Shown here: piece after piece, positions 8,481-16,472 of the stretch | Position numbering within the stretch: the stretch's first letter is position 1 | Layout: every line of letters starts with the position of its first letter | From: Roseiarcus sp963726105 | Lineage (GTDB): Bacteria > Pseudomonadota > Alphaproteobacteria > Rhizobiales > Beijerinckiaceae | Direction of reading: 5' to 3' | Assembly (NCBI GenBank): GCA_963726105.1 | Contig: CAVSBJ010000001.1 | Coordinates: 62,001 to 126,000 of the forward strand | DNA length: 64,000 nucleotides | The notes under the pieces: generated by a model | Database searches by the model: none | Seen by the model: the letters and a program-made list of their open reading frames with translations, nothing else | What the model was told of the DNA's origin: nothing | Made by a program: the position numbers and the translations under genes

Positions 8481-9956
8481 TTAGAGGTACATCGTCCCGG
8501 CTTCGGCGGCGAAGCGGCTCGGGTCGCCCTCCCAAACGATCCGGCCGTGCTCAAGCACGTAGACGCGGTCCGCATGGGGCAAGGCGAAAGTGACATTCTG
8601 CTCGCCGAGCAGCACCGTGATCTCGGTCGTCTGCCTCAGCCGCTCGAGCGCCTTTGAGATCTGCTCCATGACGACCGGAGCAAGGCCCAGCGTCGGCTCA
8701 TCGAGGATCAGGAGATCGGGCTTCATCATCAGCGCCCGCGCAATGGTCAGCATTTGCTGCTCGCCGCCTGACAGCGTCGCCGCGATCTGGCTCTGCCGCG
8801 CTTTCAGGATCGGAAACAGATTGAACAGCCACTCCCGGCGCTCGGCGCGCTCTTGCTCGCTGAGCCCATGGCCGCCCATGTCCAGATTCTCGCCGACCGT
8901 CATCAGGCCGAACAGCTCCCGGCCCTCCGGCGATTGCACGATCCCTTCGCGCGCGATTGTCGCCGCGGTTCGACCGCGCAGCGGTTTGCCCTGCCGGCGA
9001 ATCTCGCCCGCATAGGCGACAAGGCCTGAAACCGCGTTGAACAGCGTCGTCTTGCCTGCGCCGTTCAGTCCGACGATCGCGACGAACTCGCCGTGATGAA
9101 CGTGCAGCGAGACGCCCTCGAGCGCCTGCGCCTTCTCGTAGACGACGCTCAGGTTCTCGATCTCGAGGAACGGCGTTTGCGCGTCGACGAACGAGGCTTC
9201 CGGGCGCGCCGCCGTCTCGAGCGCGCCGCCGAGATAGACCTTGCGCACGGTCTCGTTCGCCATCACTTCCGCAACCGTGCCCTCGGCGATCTTCTCCCCC
9301 ACATTCATGGCGTAGACGCGATCGACCAGCGCCGACATGCTTTTCACGTTGTGGTCGACGATGAGGACCGCCCGTCCGTCGTCGCGCATTTCGGTGATCA
9401 GCCTGGCGAAGGACGCCGTCTCGCGCGCGGTCAGGCCGGCGAACGGCTCGTCGATCAGCACGACCTGGGGATCGCGCGCGATCGCCTTGGCGATCTCGAT
9501 TTTGCGCAAGTCGGCGAAGGGCAGCGTCGCAGGGCGCCGATTGAGCACCTCGGTCAACCCGACGCGCTCGGCGATTGCGCGCGCATGCGTGTCCGCGGCG
9601 GCGCGGGGAAGAAGATCGAGCAACCGATCGGGCAAGAGTCCAAGCAGGATGTTCTCGAGCACCGTCTGCCGATGCAGCGGGCGCGAATGCTGGAACACCA
9701 TGCCGACGCCAAGCTGGGCGATCCGGTGCGGCGGCCAGCCCGCCACCTCTTTGGCGTCGATTCGAACCGATCCGGCGTCGGGCCGCTCGACGCCGAGGAT
9801 CGACTTCATCACCGTCGACTTGCCCGATCCATTCGGTCCGATGAGCCCGAGAATCTCGCCGGCGTGAACCGAGAAGCTGACGTCCCTCACCGCCGTGAGG
9901 CCGCCGAACCGCTTCTCGAGGCCGCTGACCTCGAGCCTTGCCGCGCCGGCGCTCAT
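8481..9956 (-). CDS. Fused LivG-LivF ABC transporter ATPase
   Basis: A 491-residue protein joining both ATP-binding subunits of a branched-chain-amino-acid-type ABC importer. The N-terminal half (residues about 1-250) has Walker A GPNGSGKST at 40-48, the LivG-type VFQHSRPL segment and VVLIDEPFAGL. The C-terminal half (from about 265) has Walker A GLNGAGKTT, signature LSGGEQQML and LLILDEPTLGLAPV, matching LivF. In most bacteria these are two separate genes. Its ATG overlaps the livM stop by four bases, so it is the last gene of the operon livH-livM-livGF, with the binding-protein genes upstream. Substrate is not known; the family carries hydrophobic amino acids, amides, urea and some organic acids. 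Confidence 0.92.
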   Translation of the reverse strand: MSAGAARLEVSGLEKRFGGLTAVRDVSFSVHAGEILGLIGPNGSGKSTVMKSILGVERPDAGSVRIDAKEVAGWPPHRIAQLGVGMVFQHSRPLHRQTVLENILLGLLPDRLLDLLPRAAADTHARAIAERVGLTEVLNRRPATLPFADLRKIEIAKAIARDPQVVLIDEPFAGLTARETASFARLITEMRDDGRAVLIVDHNVKSMSALVDRVYAMNVGEKIAEGTVAEVMANETVRKVYLGGALETAARPEASFVDAQTPFLEIENLSVVYEKAQALEGVSLHVHHGEFVAIVGLNGAGKTTLFNAVSGLVAYAGEIRRQGKPLRGRTAATIAREGIVQSPEGRELFGLMTVGENLDMGGHGLSEQERAERREWLFNLFPILKARQSQIAATLSGGEQQMLTIARALMMKPDLLILDEPTLGLAPVVMEQISKALERLRQTTEITVLLGEQNVTFALPHADRVYVLEHGRIVWEGDPSRFAAEAGTMYL

Positions 9957-10879
9957 GTCGCCTCCCGCGCGCCCTTGACCATGCCGAGCAATCCGGCCGG
10001 GAAGAAGAGAACGACGACGAGCGCTACGGCGGAGACGATGAAGGTGGCGAGATCGCCGAGCGGCCTCAACGTCTCGCCAAGCGCAACCAGAAAGACCGCG
10101 CCGAGCACCGCGCCGAGGATGGTGCGTCGTCCTCCGAGCACGGCGCCGATGATCACCTGCACGCCCACGGTGACATCGATGAACGTGCCCACCGACGCCG
10201 TGCCGAGATAGAACGCCATCAGCGCGCCGGCGAGCCCGGAGAAAAATGCGCTGACCAGAAACGCCGCGAGCTTATGCTTGGTGACGTTGAAGCCGAGCGC
10301 GCCGGCCTGCACGGGATCCTGGCCGCTCGCCTGCAGGATGAGCCCGACCGGCGAGCGCGTGAGGCCATAGAGGATCGCGGCGCTCACCGCCATAAAGCCG
10401 AGCGCGATCCAGTAATTGACCTTGTCGTCGATCGAAATGACGTCAGGGATCGTGAGGCCGATCTCTCCCCCCGTGAGGCCCGCCGCGACGACGACGAAAT
10501 TCTGCAGCATCAGGACGGCGACAAGCGTGGTGAGGCCGAAGTAGGGTCCGCGCACGCGCAGCGCCGGCAATGCGAGCACCATGCCGCCAATCATCGCAGC
10601 CAGCACGCCCGCGGCGATGCAGAGCGCGATGGGAGGCTGGTAGAGGTTGTCGAGGACGCCGGCGGTGTAGGCGCCAAGTCCGATCAGAAACGAAGGGCCG
10701 AAGTTCACTTCATTGGCGAAACCGAACAACAGGTCCCAGGCCATCGAGAACACGCCGAAATAATAGGCGATGGTGAGCAGCCCCAGCACATAACCCGAGA
10801 CATAGAGCGGCAGCGTCGCGGCGAGGAGGACGACAATCAGGCTGATCAGGACCGGCGGGGAAAACGCGCGACGCAACAC
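9953..10879 (-). CDS. LivM-type ABC permease
   Basis: The second permease subunit of the ABC importer, 308 residues with about nine hydrophobic segments. The family stretch FGPSFLIGLGAYTAGVL and the EAA-like cytoplasmic loop around RSPVGLILQASGQDP are visible. It pairs with the LivH-type permease to form the membrane channel, powered by the fused ATPase. The GTG start lies three bases after the livH stop and the stop overlaps the start of the ATPase gene, so the three are a tight operon. The N-terminal SPPVLISLIVVLLAATLPLYVSG is the first membrane helix rather than a signal peptide. Confidence 0.92.
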   Translation of the reverse strand: MLRRAFSPPVLISLIVVLLAATLPLYVSGYVLGLLTIAYYFGVFSMAWDLLFGFANEVNFGPSFLIGLGAYTAGVLDNLYQPPIALCIAAGVLAAMIGGMVLALPALRVRGPYFGLTTLVAVLMLQNFVVVAAGLTGGEIGLTIPDVISIDDKVNYWIALGFMAVSAAILYGLTRSPVGLILQASGQDPVQAGALGFNVTKHKLAAFLVSAFFSGLAGALMAFYLGTASVGTFIDVTVGVQVIIGAVLGGRRTILGAVLGAVFLVALGETLRPLGDLATFIVSAVALVVVLFFPAGLLGMVKGAREAT

Positions 10880-10882
10880 GAT

Positions 10883-11758
10883 CTACCGCCTGCCGAGCAA
10901 GCCGCGCGGGCGCACGTACATCACCGCAACCAGAAGCAGGAGCGCCGGGATCGCCCGATAGGCCGGCGAAATAAGATAGGCGGTCAGCGTCTCGAGATAG
11001 CCTACGACATAAGCCGCGATCAGCGAGCCCGAGACGCTGCCAAGACCGCCGAGAACGACGATCGAGAACGCGCTCGCGGTCAAAGGTCCAGCGCTATAGG
11101 AGGAGACGCCGAGAAACATGCCGAGCAGCACGCCAGCGACGCCAGCGAGCGCGCCGTAGATCGCCCACACGCCGACATAAACGGTCGAAAGTTCAATGCC
11201 GAGCAGCGTGACGCCGCGCGGATTCATCGATGCGGCGAGCACCGCTTTGCCGGCCTGTGTCCGGTTGACGAACAGCCAAAGCGCCCCGATCGTCGCCCAG
11301 CAGACGAGCGCCGTGAAAATCTCATTCGCCGGCGTGCGCACCCCGAAGATCGTGACGACGCCGTCGACGATCGGCAGCACAGTCTTGGCGTTGTTGGTGA
11401 AGAGATAGGCGATCGCCTCCTGAATCATGATGCCCCAGAGGAGCGTGGCGGTGAGGATGAAGATCTCCTTCTCCTCCTCGCGCACCGCGCGCGACAATTG
11501 CAGCCGCCGAACGATGAGATAGTAGGTCGCCAGCGCCAGCAGGAGCGCGACGACTATGCCGAACACGGCGCCGAGATACGCGCCTGCTCCGAAATTCCCC
11601 GAGGCAGCCCAGGCGGCGACCGCGGCCGCGACCATGATCGCTCCATGCGAGAGGTTGAGCACTCCGGTCACACCAAAAATCAGGGTGAAGCCCGTCGCGC
11701 CCAACGCGTAGAGCGAGGAAATCGCGAAGCCGTCGATCAGGATCTGCCAGAACAGCAT
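10883..11758 (-). CDS. LivH-type ABC permease
   Basis: A 291-residue membrane protein with the features of LivH: a first helix leading into SLYALGATGFTLIFGVTGVLNLSHGAI, the conserved NLSHG box, and a loop RTQAGKAVLAASMNPRGVTLLG that contacts the ATPase. It is the first permease gene of the operon and follows the nearer binding-protein gene by 56 bases. It ends in a short basic tail (YVRPRGLLGRR), typical for the family. Confidence 0.92.
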   Translation of the reverse strand: MLFWQILIDGFAISSLYALGATGFTLIFGVTGVLNLSHGAIMVAAAVAAWAASGNFGAGAYLGAVFGIVVALLLALATYYLIVRRLQLSRAVREEEKEIFILTATLLWGIMIQEAIAYLFTNNAKTVLPIVDGVVTIFGVRTPANEIFTALVCWATIGALWLFVNRTQAGKAVLAASMNPRGVTLLGIELSTVYVGVWAIYGALAGVAGVLLGMFLGVSSYSAGPLTASAFSIVVLGGLGSVSGSLIAAYVVGYLETLTAYLISPAYRAIPALLLLVAVMYVRPRGLLGRR

Positions 11759-11814
11759 CGAACGGTCCCGCCGCCTCCCGCGCTAATGGTGGTCGGCGGC
11801 AGGTTGACTTGGCG

Positions 11815-13065
11815 TCATTTGCCCGCGATCTTGACGAAGGACGGGAATTCGAGCTTGCCGTTTGCGAGCGTCGCCGGCCACATGTTGACCTGCTTGCCGT
11901 CCTGCCATTGCAGCGCGAGGCCGGTGATGAAGCCCTTTCCTGTCTTCAGCGCGTGCACGTGGGGGTCTCCCTTTGGCAGGAACTGAATGCGGCCGATTGT
12001 GCTGACGTAATCGGTCTTCTCCATCGCTGCGACCAGCTTGTCGCTGTCAAGGCTCCCCGCGCGCCTGATGGCGTCGGCGATCATATAGACGTCGTCATAA
12101 GCGGTGTAGCCGGCGTAGGACGGCGTATTGCCGTATTTCTTCACGAAGGCATCGACGAACGGCAGCGTCTTGGGGGTGACCGCCACGCCTGGACCTGAAG
12201 CGGCCAAATAGATCACGCCTTCGGCAGCGCCATTGGTGTCCTTCCAGAAGGTCGAGTTGGTCGCCTGGTTCGCGGTGCCGAACATCGGGATCGGGACTTG
12301 CTGGCTCTTCCATTGCACGGTCGGCTGCACGCCGACGTGCGAGATGCCGGTGATGATCACGTCCGGCTTCTGGCCCTCGATCTTGTTGAAGATCGGGGTG
12401 AAGTCATTTGTATCCGGCGAGAAGCGGATGTTGTCGAGCACCTTGAGCCCGATCTGCGGCAGGCACGCTAGGAGCCTTGCGTCGTAAGGCGTCGTCCAGG
12501 CGGCGTCCTCGATCATGATCACCGCAGTCTTCATCTTGAGGCCATCGACCAGCATGTCCTTGGCGGAATCGCAGACAAACGACGCCAGCGAGCTCGAGGT
12601 CAGATAAGCGTGGAAGGTGTATTTGTTGTGCTCGTAGTCCTTGGCGATGTTCTCGGTGATGAGGTCGGAACCCGCGCCCGGCGTGATGAGCAGCGTTTTG
12701 AGGCGTCCTGACCACGGCTCGAGGGCGAGCACCGCCTCGCTGAGATAACTGGCCATCACCGCATTGACGTGATCGTCGTTGACGGCGCGCTGGAACGCGC
12801 GAACGGACTCAGCCGCGGACGAATGATTGTCATAGGTGACGAGTTCGATCTTACGCCCGTCGACGCCACCCCTGGCGTTGATCTCGTCGGCGGCGATCTG
12901 CGCGGCCTGCGGGATCGACGAGCCCACGACCGCCTGGGCCTCCGCGATCACGCCGATCTTGATCGGGGCCTTGTCGTCGGCTCGAGCGGGCTGTGCGAGG
13001 GCGAATGTGAGAGCGGCGGCAACCGCGCTGAGCAGAACGCTTGAGAGTCTTTCGTATGGCGTCAA
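11815..13065 (-). CDS. Periplasmic ligand-binding protein of ABC importer (copy 1)
   Basis: A 416-residue type-I periplasmic binding protein of the LivK/AmiC class that delivers substrate to the LivHM permease. A signal peptide ending in ALAQPARA-DD precedes the mature domain PIKIGVIAEAQAVVGSSIPQ. GGVDGRKIELV and TGISHVGVQPTVQWK are family elements. Translation probably starts at the TTG at 13065, with GGGAGG six bases upstream. The protein is very similar throughout its length to the next gene upstream, so the pair is a tandem duplication; the differences are scattered. Substrate is unknown. Its distance to livH (56 bases) suggests the whole set is transcribed together. Confidence 0.9.
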   Translation of the reverse strand: MTPYERLSSVLLSAVAAALTFALAQPARADDKAPIKIGVIAEAQAVVGSSIPQAAQIAADEINARGGVDGRKIELVTYDNHSSAAESVRAFQRAVNDDHVNAVMASYLSEAVLALEPWSGRLKTLLITPGAGSDLITENIAKDYEHNKYTFHAYLTSSSLASFVCDSAKDMLVDGLKMKTAVIMIEDAAWTTPYDARLLACLPQIGLKVLDNIRFSPDTNDFTPIFNKIEGQKPDVIITGISHVGVQPTVQWKSQQVPIPMFGTANQATNSTFWKDTNGAAEGVIYLAASGPGVAVTPKTLPFVDAFVKKYGNTPSYAGYTAYDDVYMIADAIRRAGSLDSDKLVAAMEKTDYVSTIGRIQFLPKGDPHVHALKTGKGFITGLALQWQDGKQVNMWPATLANGKLEFPSFVKIAGK

Positions 13066-13254
13066 TCGAGCCTCCCGAACGCGTTTGTTCTCTTCGCGAC
13101 TTCGCGGCGCGAAGCTGTGCTGTGTCCGATGTCCTTGTGCAAGCTCATTCCGCGGCTCATGCCAAAAAAGGGGGCGTGAAGTTGTCGATCGGGGATTGGC
13201 AGGACCAGCTGTGACGAGCCCCGCCGCCTGAAGCGGCGGCGGGTTTGCTTGGGG

Positions 13255-14523
13255 TCACTTGCCCGAGGCGATCTTGACGAAGGACGGGAATTCGAGCTTG
13301 CCGTTTGCGAGCGTCGCCGGCCACATGTTGACCTGCTTGCCGTCCTGCCATTGCAGCATCAGGCCGGTGATAAACCCTGGGCCGGTTTTCAGCCCATGCA
13401 CATGGGGATCGCCCTTCGGCAGGAACTCAACCCGGCCGATCGTGCCGACATAATCGGTCTTCTCCATCGCGTCGACAAGCTTGTCGCTGTCGCTGCTTCC
13501 AGCGCGCTTGATCGCGTCGGCGATGATGTAAACGTCATCGTAAGCCGTGTAGCCGGCATAGGAAGGCATATTGCCGTATTTCTTGCTAAACGCGTCGACG
13601 AACGACAGCGTCTTGGGCGTCACCGCGACGCCCGGACCGGACACACCCTGGTAGATCACGCCTTCGGTCGCGCCGTTGGTGTCCTTCCAGAAGGTGGAGT
13701 TGGTCGCTTGCGAGGAGATGCCGAACATCGGGATCGGCACCTGCTGGCTCTTCCATTGCACCGTCGGCTGCGTGCCGACATGCGAGATCCCGGTTATGAT
13801 CACGTCGGGTTTTGAGGCCTCGATCTTGTTGAAGATCGGGGTGAAATCGGTGGTGTCGGGCGAGAAGCGGATGTGATCGAGGACTTTGAGCCCGATCTTC
13901 GGCAGGCAGGCCTCGTAACCGGCGTCGAGCGGCCCTGTCCACGCGGCGTCCTCGCTCATGATCACCGCCGTCTTCATCTTGAGGCCGTCGACCAGCATGT
14001 CCTTGGCTGCGTCGCACGTGAGCCCCGCCAGCCCGCCCGAGGTCAGATAGCCGTGGAACGTGTATTTGTTGTGCTCATAGTCCTTGGCGATGTTCTGGGT
14101 GATGACGTCGGACGCCGCCCCAGGGGTGATGAAGACGGTCTTGAGGCGCGCCGCCCAAGGTTCGAGCGCCAGCACGACTTCGCTGATATAGCTGCCGATC
14201 ACCGCGTTGACATGATCCTCATTCACGGCGCGCTGAAACGCCCGCACCAACTCGGCCGAGGACGAATGGTTGTCGTAGGAGACGATCTCGATCTTTCGCC
14301 CATCGACGCCGCCCTTGGCGTTGATCTCGTCGGCCGCGATCTGCGCCGCTTGCGGAATCGACGAGCCCGCGACCGCTTGGGCTTCGGCGATCACGCCAAT
14401 CTTGATCGGCGCATCGTCGGCCCATGCTGATGGGGCGATGGCGAAAATGAGTACGGCCGAGGCGGCTCCGAGCGCGCCACGCAGGATGGCTGAACGCGCC
14501 GCCGTGTTTTGGTATGGCGCCAT
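13255..14523 (-). CDS. Periplasmic ligand-binding protein of ABC importer (copy 2)
   Basis: A 422-residue paralogue of the downstream binding protein, with a signal peptide ending ALAPSAWA-like (IAPSAWADD) and the same mature start APIKIGVIAEAQAVAGSSIP. The C termini are nearly identical (QDGKQVNMWPATLANGK and EFPSFVKIA in both). The ATG has GGGAGG a few bases upstream. Two binding proteins feeding one permease set would widen the ligand range or allow different affinities; that is inference. It is the first gene of the transporter cluster, so a promoter should lie in the 214 bases between it and the small gene at 14738. Confidence 0.9.
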   Translation of the reverse strand: MAPYQNTAARSAILRGALGAASAVLIFAIAPSAWADDAPIKIGVIAEAQAVAGSSIPQAAQIAADEINAKGGVDGRKIEIVSYDNHSSSAELVRAFQRAVNEDHVNAVIGSYISEVVLALEPWAARLKTVFITPGAASDVITQNIAKDYEHNKYTFHGYLTSGGLAGLTCDAAKDMLVDGLKMKTAVIMSEDAAWTGPLDAGYEACLPKIGLKVLDHIRFSPDTTDFTPIFNKIEASKPDVIITGISHVGTQPTVQWKSQQVPIPMFGISSQATNSTFWKDTNGATEGVIYQGVSGPGVAVTPKTLSFVDAFSKKYGNMPSYAGYTAYDDVYIIADAIKRAGSSDSDKLVDAMEKTDYVGTIGRVEFLPKGDPHVHGLKTGPGFITGLMLQWQDGKQVNMWPATLANGKLEFPSFVKIASGK

Positions 14524-14737
14524 TGTTATCCTCCCTGAACAAATCGGCCTGAAGAAGGCTCAAGCCTTAAGTCGCGTCGAAGCCGGCGCTTGGCGACGAC
14601 GCTGCCGTGTCCGCCCTTTTGATGCAAGCAGATTTCTCGCATAGCCGATCGACGCGCAAACCGCGCGCCGGCGCCCTGCTGCTCCGCGAACTCGATCAAG
14701 AGCGTCCACTTGGCGGTCGTGCGCGAAAAGATCGGCG

Positions 14738-14869
14738 CTATTGAAAGAGCTTCATCGCGTTGAGCAGGGTTCCGTAGATGCCCCAGAGCAATGGTATTCC
14801 CACGAAGCTCCAAGCCAGCGCCAGCTGGAGGGGGGTAGTGCCGCCGCCGCCATCGTTATCAAAGCTCAT
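14738..14869 (-). CDS. Small membrane companion of OFA-family transporter (43 aa)
   Basis: A 43-residue protein encoded 11 bases behind the OFA-family antiporter gene, with a good ribosome site (AAGGGGAC, seven or so bases before the ATG). After a glycine-rich head MSFDNDGGGG it has one hydrophobic helix, LALAWSFVGIPLLWGIYGTLL, and ends NAMKLFQ. I recall that short proteins of this form are annotated as MFS transporter small subunit next to oxalate/formate-type antiporters in other proteobacteria; that recollection was not checked. Its length, spacing and membrane helix suggest it stabilises or regulates the antiporter. Confidence 0.75.
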   Translation of the reverse strand: MSFDNDGGGGTTPLQLALAWSFVGIPLLWGIYGTLLNAMKLFQ

Positions 14870-14880
14870 ATTCGTCCCCT

Positions 14881-16260
14881 TCAGGCCACCCCGACCACGT
14901 CGTCGACCGTCTCGAGATCCATATGGTGCCGATCGTCGACCGCCTTGATCAGAAAATTGGCGATGAAGCCAACGACCAGAAGCCCGGCCATAATGTACAT
15001 CGTGACATTATAGGCCTGCGCTTTCGGCACTCCGCTGTCGATCTGGTATTGGCGGATATAGTTGACCAGAACCGGACCGAGCACGCCCGCCACCGACCAC
15101 GCCGTGATGAGCCACCCGTGAATCGCGCCGACGTAGCGCGTGCCGAACATGTCCTTGAGATAGGCCGGCACAGTGGCGAACCCGCCGCCATACATGCTGA
15201 TGATGACGAGGAAGCACAGAATGAACAGCGGCAGATTGCCGAGGCCCCCGAAATAAGGCACCAGCCCATAGAGCACGATCCCGAGCACGAAGAACACGAA
15301 ATAGGTGTTCTTGCGGCCGATCAGGTCCGAGGTCGAGGCCCAGAAGAAACGTCCGGCCATATTGAAGATGCTGAGCAACCCGACGAAACCACCGGCGGCG
15401 GCGGCGGTGACGCGGCCCGGAAACATTTCCTGGCTCATCGCGGAAGCCTGCCCCAGCACGCCGATCCCCGCCGTCACATTCATGCACAGCACGATCCAGA
15501 TCAGCCAGAACTGCGGCGTCTTCAGCGCCTGATAAACATAGACGTCCCGGGTGGTGATCAGTTTCTTGGCCTGGGCCAGCGGAACGAAGCCCTCAGGCTT
15601 CCACCCCGGCGCCGGCACGCGTACGATCGTCGCGCCGACCAGCATGAAGACAGCATAGATGAGCCCGAGCACCACAAAGGTCTCGGCAACCCCGACATGC
15701 GTCGGCGTCGAGAAATGGCTCATGAGCCATACCGAAAGGGGCGAGGCGATCATCGCGCCGCCGCCGAATCCCATGATCGCCATGCCGGTCGCCATGCCGG
15801 GCCGATCGGGAAACCATTTGATCAAGGTCGACACCGGCGAGATGTAGCCCAGTCCGAGGCCAATGCCGCCGAGCACGCCATAGCCGAGATAGACGATCCA
15901 GAGCTGATGAACCGACACCCCGAAGGCGCTGAGAAGAAATCCGCCGCCGAAGCACAAGGCGGCGGTGAACATCGTGCGGCGCGGACCGCCTTCCTCGACC
16001 CAGCGGCCTAGCAAGGCGGCGGAAAAACCGAGAAAGAAAATGGCGATCGAGAAGATCCAGCCGAGCTCGGTGAGCTTCCAGTCGTCTGGGGCTGATTTCG
16101 TTATGCCGATCAACTTGGTCATCGGCAGGTTGAACACGCTGAACGCGTAAGCTTGACCGATGCAGAGATGAATGCAGAGAGCCGCTGGGGGGACCATCCA
16201 GCGGCTGAATCCTGGTCTGGCGATCGTGCGATTTCGGTCCAGGATCGACAAAAATGCCAT
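14881..16260 (-). CDS. OFA-family MFS transporter (oxalate/formate antiporter-like)
   Basis: A 459-residue major facilitator protein with 12 predicted helices. IHLCIGQAYAFSVFNLPMT in helix 1 and GGIGLGLGYISPVSTLIKWFPDRPGMATG in the middle are typical of the OFA (oxalate:formate antiporter) family. Actual substrates in this family vary and include other small carboxylates. I use the ATG at 16260; a TTG 11 codons earlier is possible. The companion 43-residue gene follows directly. The large helix-connecting loop after helix 6 (APGWKPEGFVPLAQAKKLITT) is the family's cytoplasmic linker. It lies next to the ABC importer cluster, but a functional link between the two is only suggested by position. 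Confidence 0.85.
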   Translation of the reverse strand: MAFLSILDRNRTIARPGFSRWMVPPAALCIHLCIGQAYAFSVFNLPMTKLIGITKSAPDDWKLTELGWIFSIAIFFLGFSAALLGRWVEEGGPRRTMFTAALCFGGGFLLSAFGVSVHQLWIVYLGYGVLGGIGLGLGYISPVSTLIKWFPDRPGMATGMAIMGFGGGAMIASPLSVWLMSHFSTPTHVGVAETFVVLGLIYAVFMLVGATIVRVPAPGWKPEGFVPLAQAKKLITTRDVYVYQALKTPQFWLIWIVLCMNVTAGIGVLGQASAMSQEMFPGRVTAAAAGGFVGLLSIFNMAGRFFWASTSDLIGRKNTYFVFFVLGIVLYGLVPYFGGLGNLPLFILCFLVIISMYGGGFATVPAYLKDMFGTRYVGAIHGWLITAWSVAGVLGPVLVNYIRQYQIDSGVPKAQAYNVTMYIMAGLLVVGFIANFLIKAVDDRHHMDLETVDDVVGVA

Positions 16261-16472
16261 TTGACGCGCCACCCTCGTTTTTTTGGTCGACAATTGCCCA
16301 TTCGCGACTGTTTGGCAATGGGGGGAGGATTTTTTCCGTTCTAGGCAATTTTCCCTATGGAGGCCATTCCTTTCGCGGGCTTGGCGATGGGATGGCGCTC
16401 CCAGGGAGCAACCTTCACATTCCTGTCATGGGTGGTCGCGATAGAGTAGCCTTACGCGCTCGAGGAGCCCCC

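Noticed and set aside
9938..11986. A 682-codon open frame on the plus strand opposite livM and livH
   Set aside because: Its product is extremely rich in Arg, Asp, Glu and His with no domain, and it lies antisense to two clear permease genes. Long antisense frames are expected in GC-rich DNA.
16423..16429. Pho box before the phosphate transporter gene
   Set aside because: Only one CTGTCAT half-site is seen; the best second half at the correct spacing matches at four of seven bases, which is not enough.
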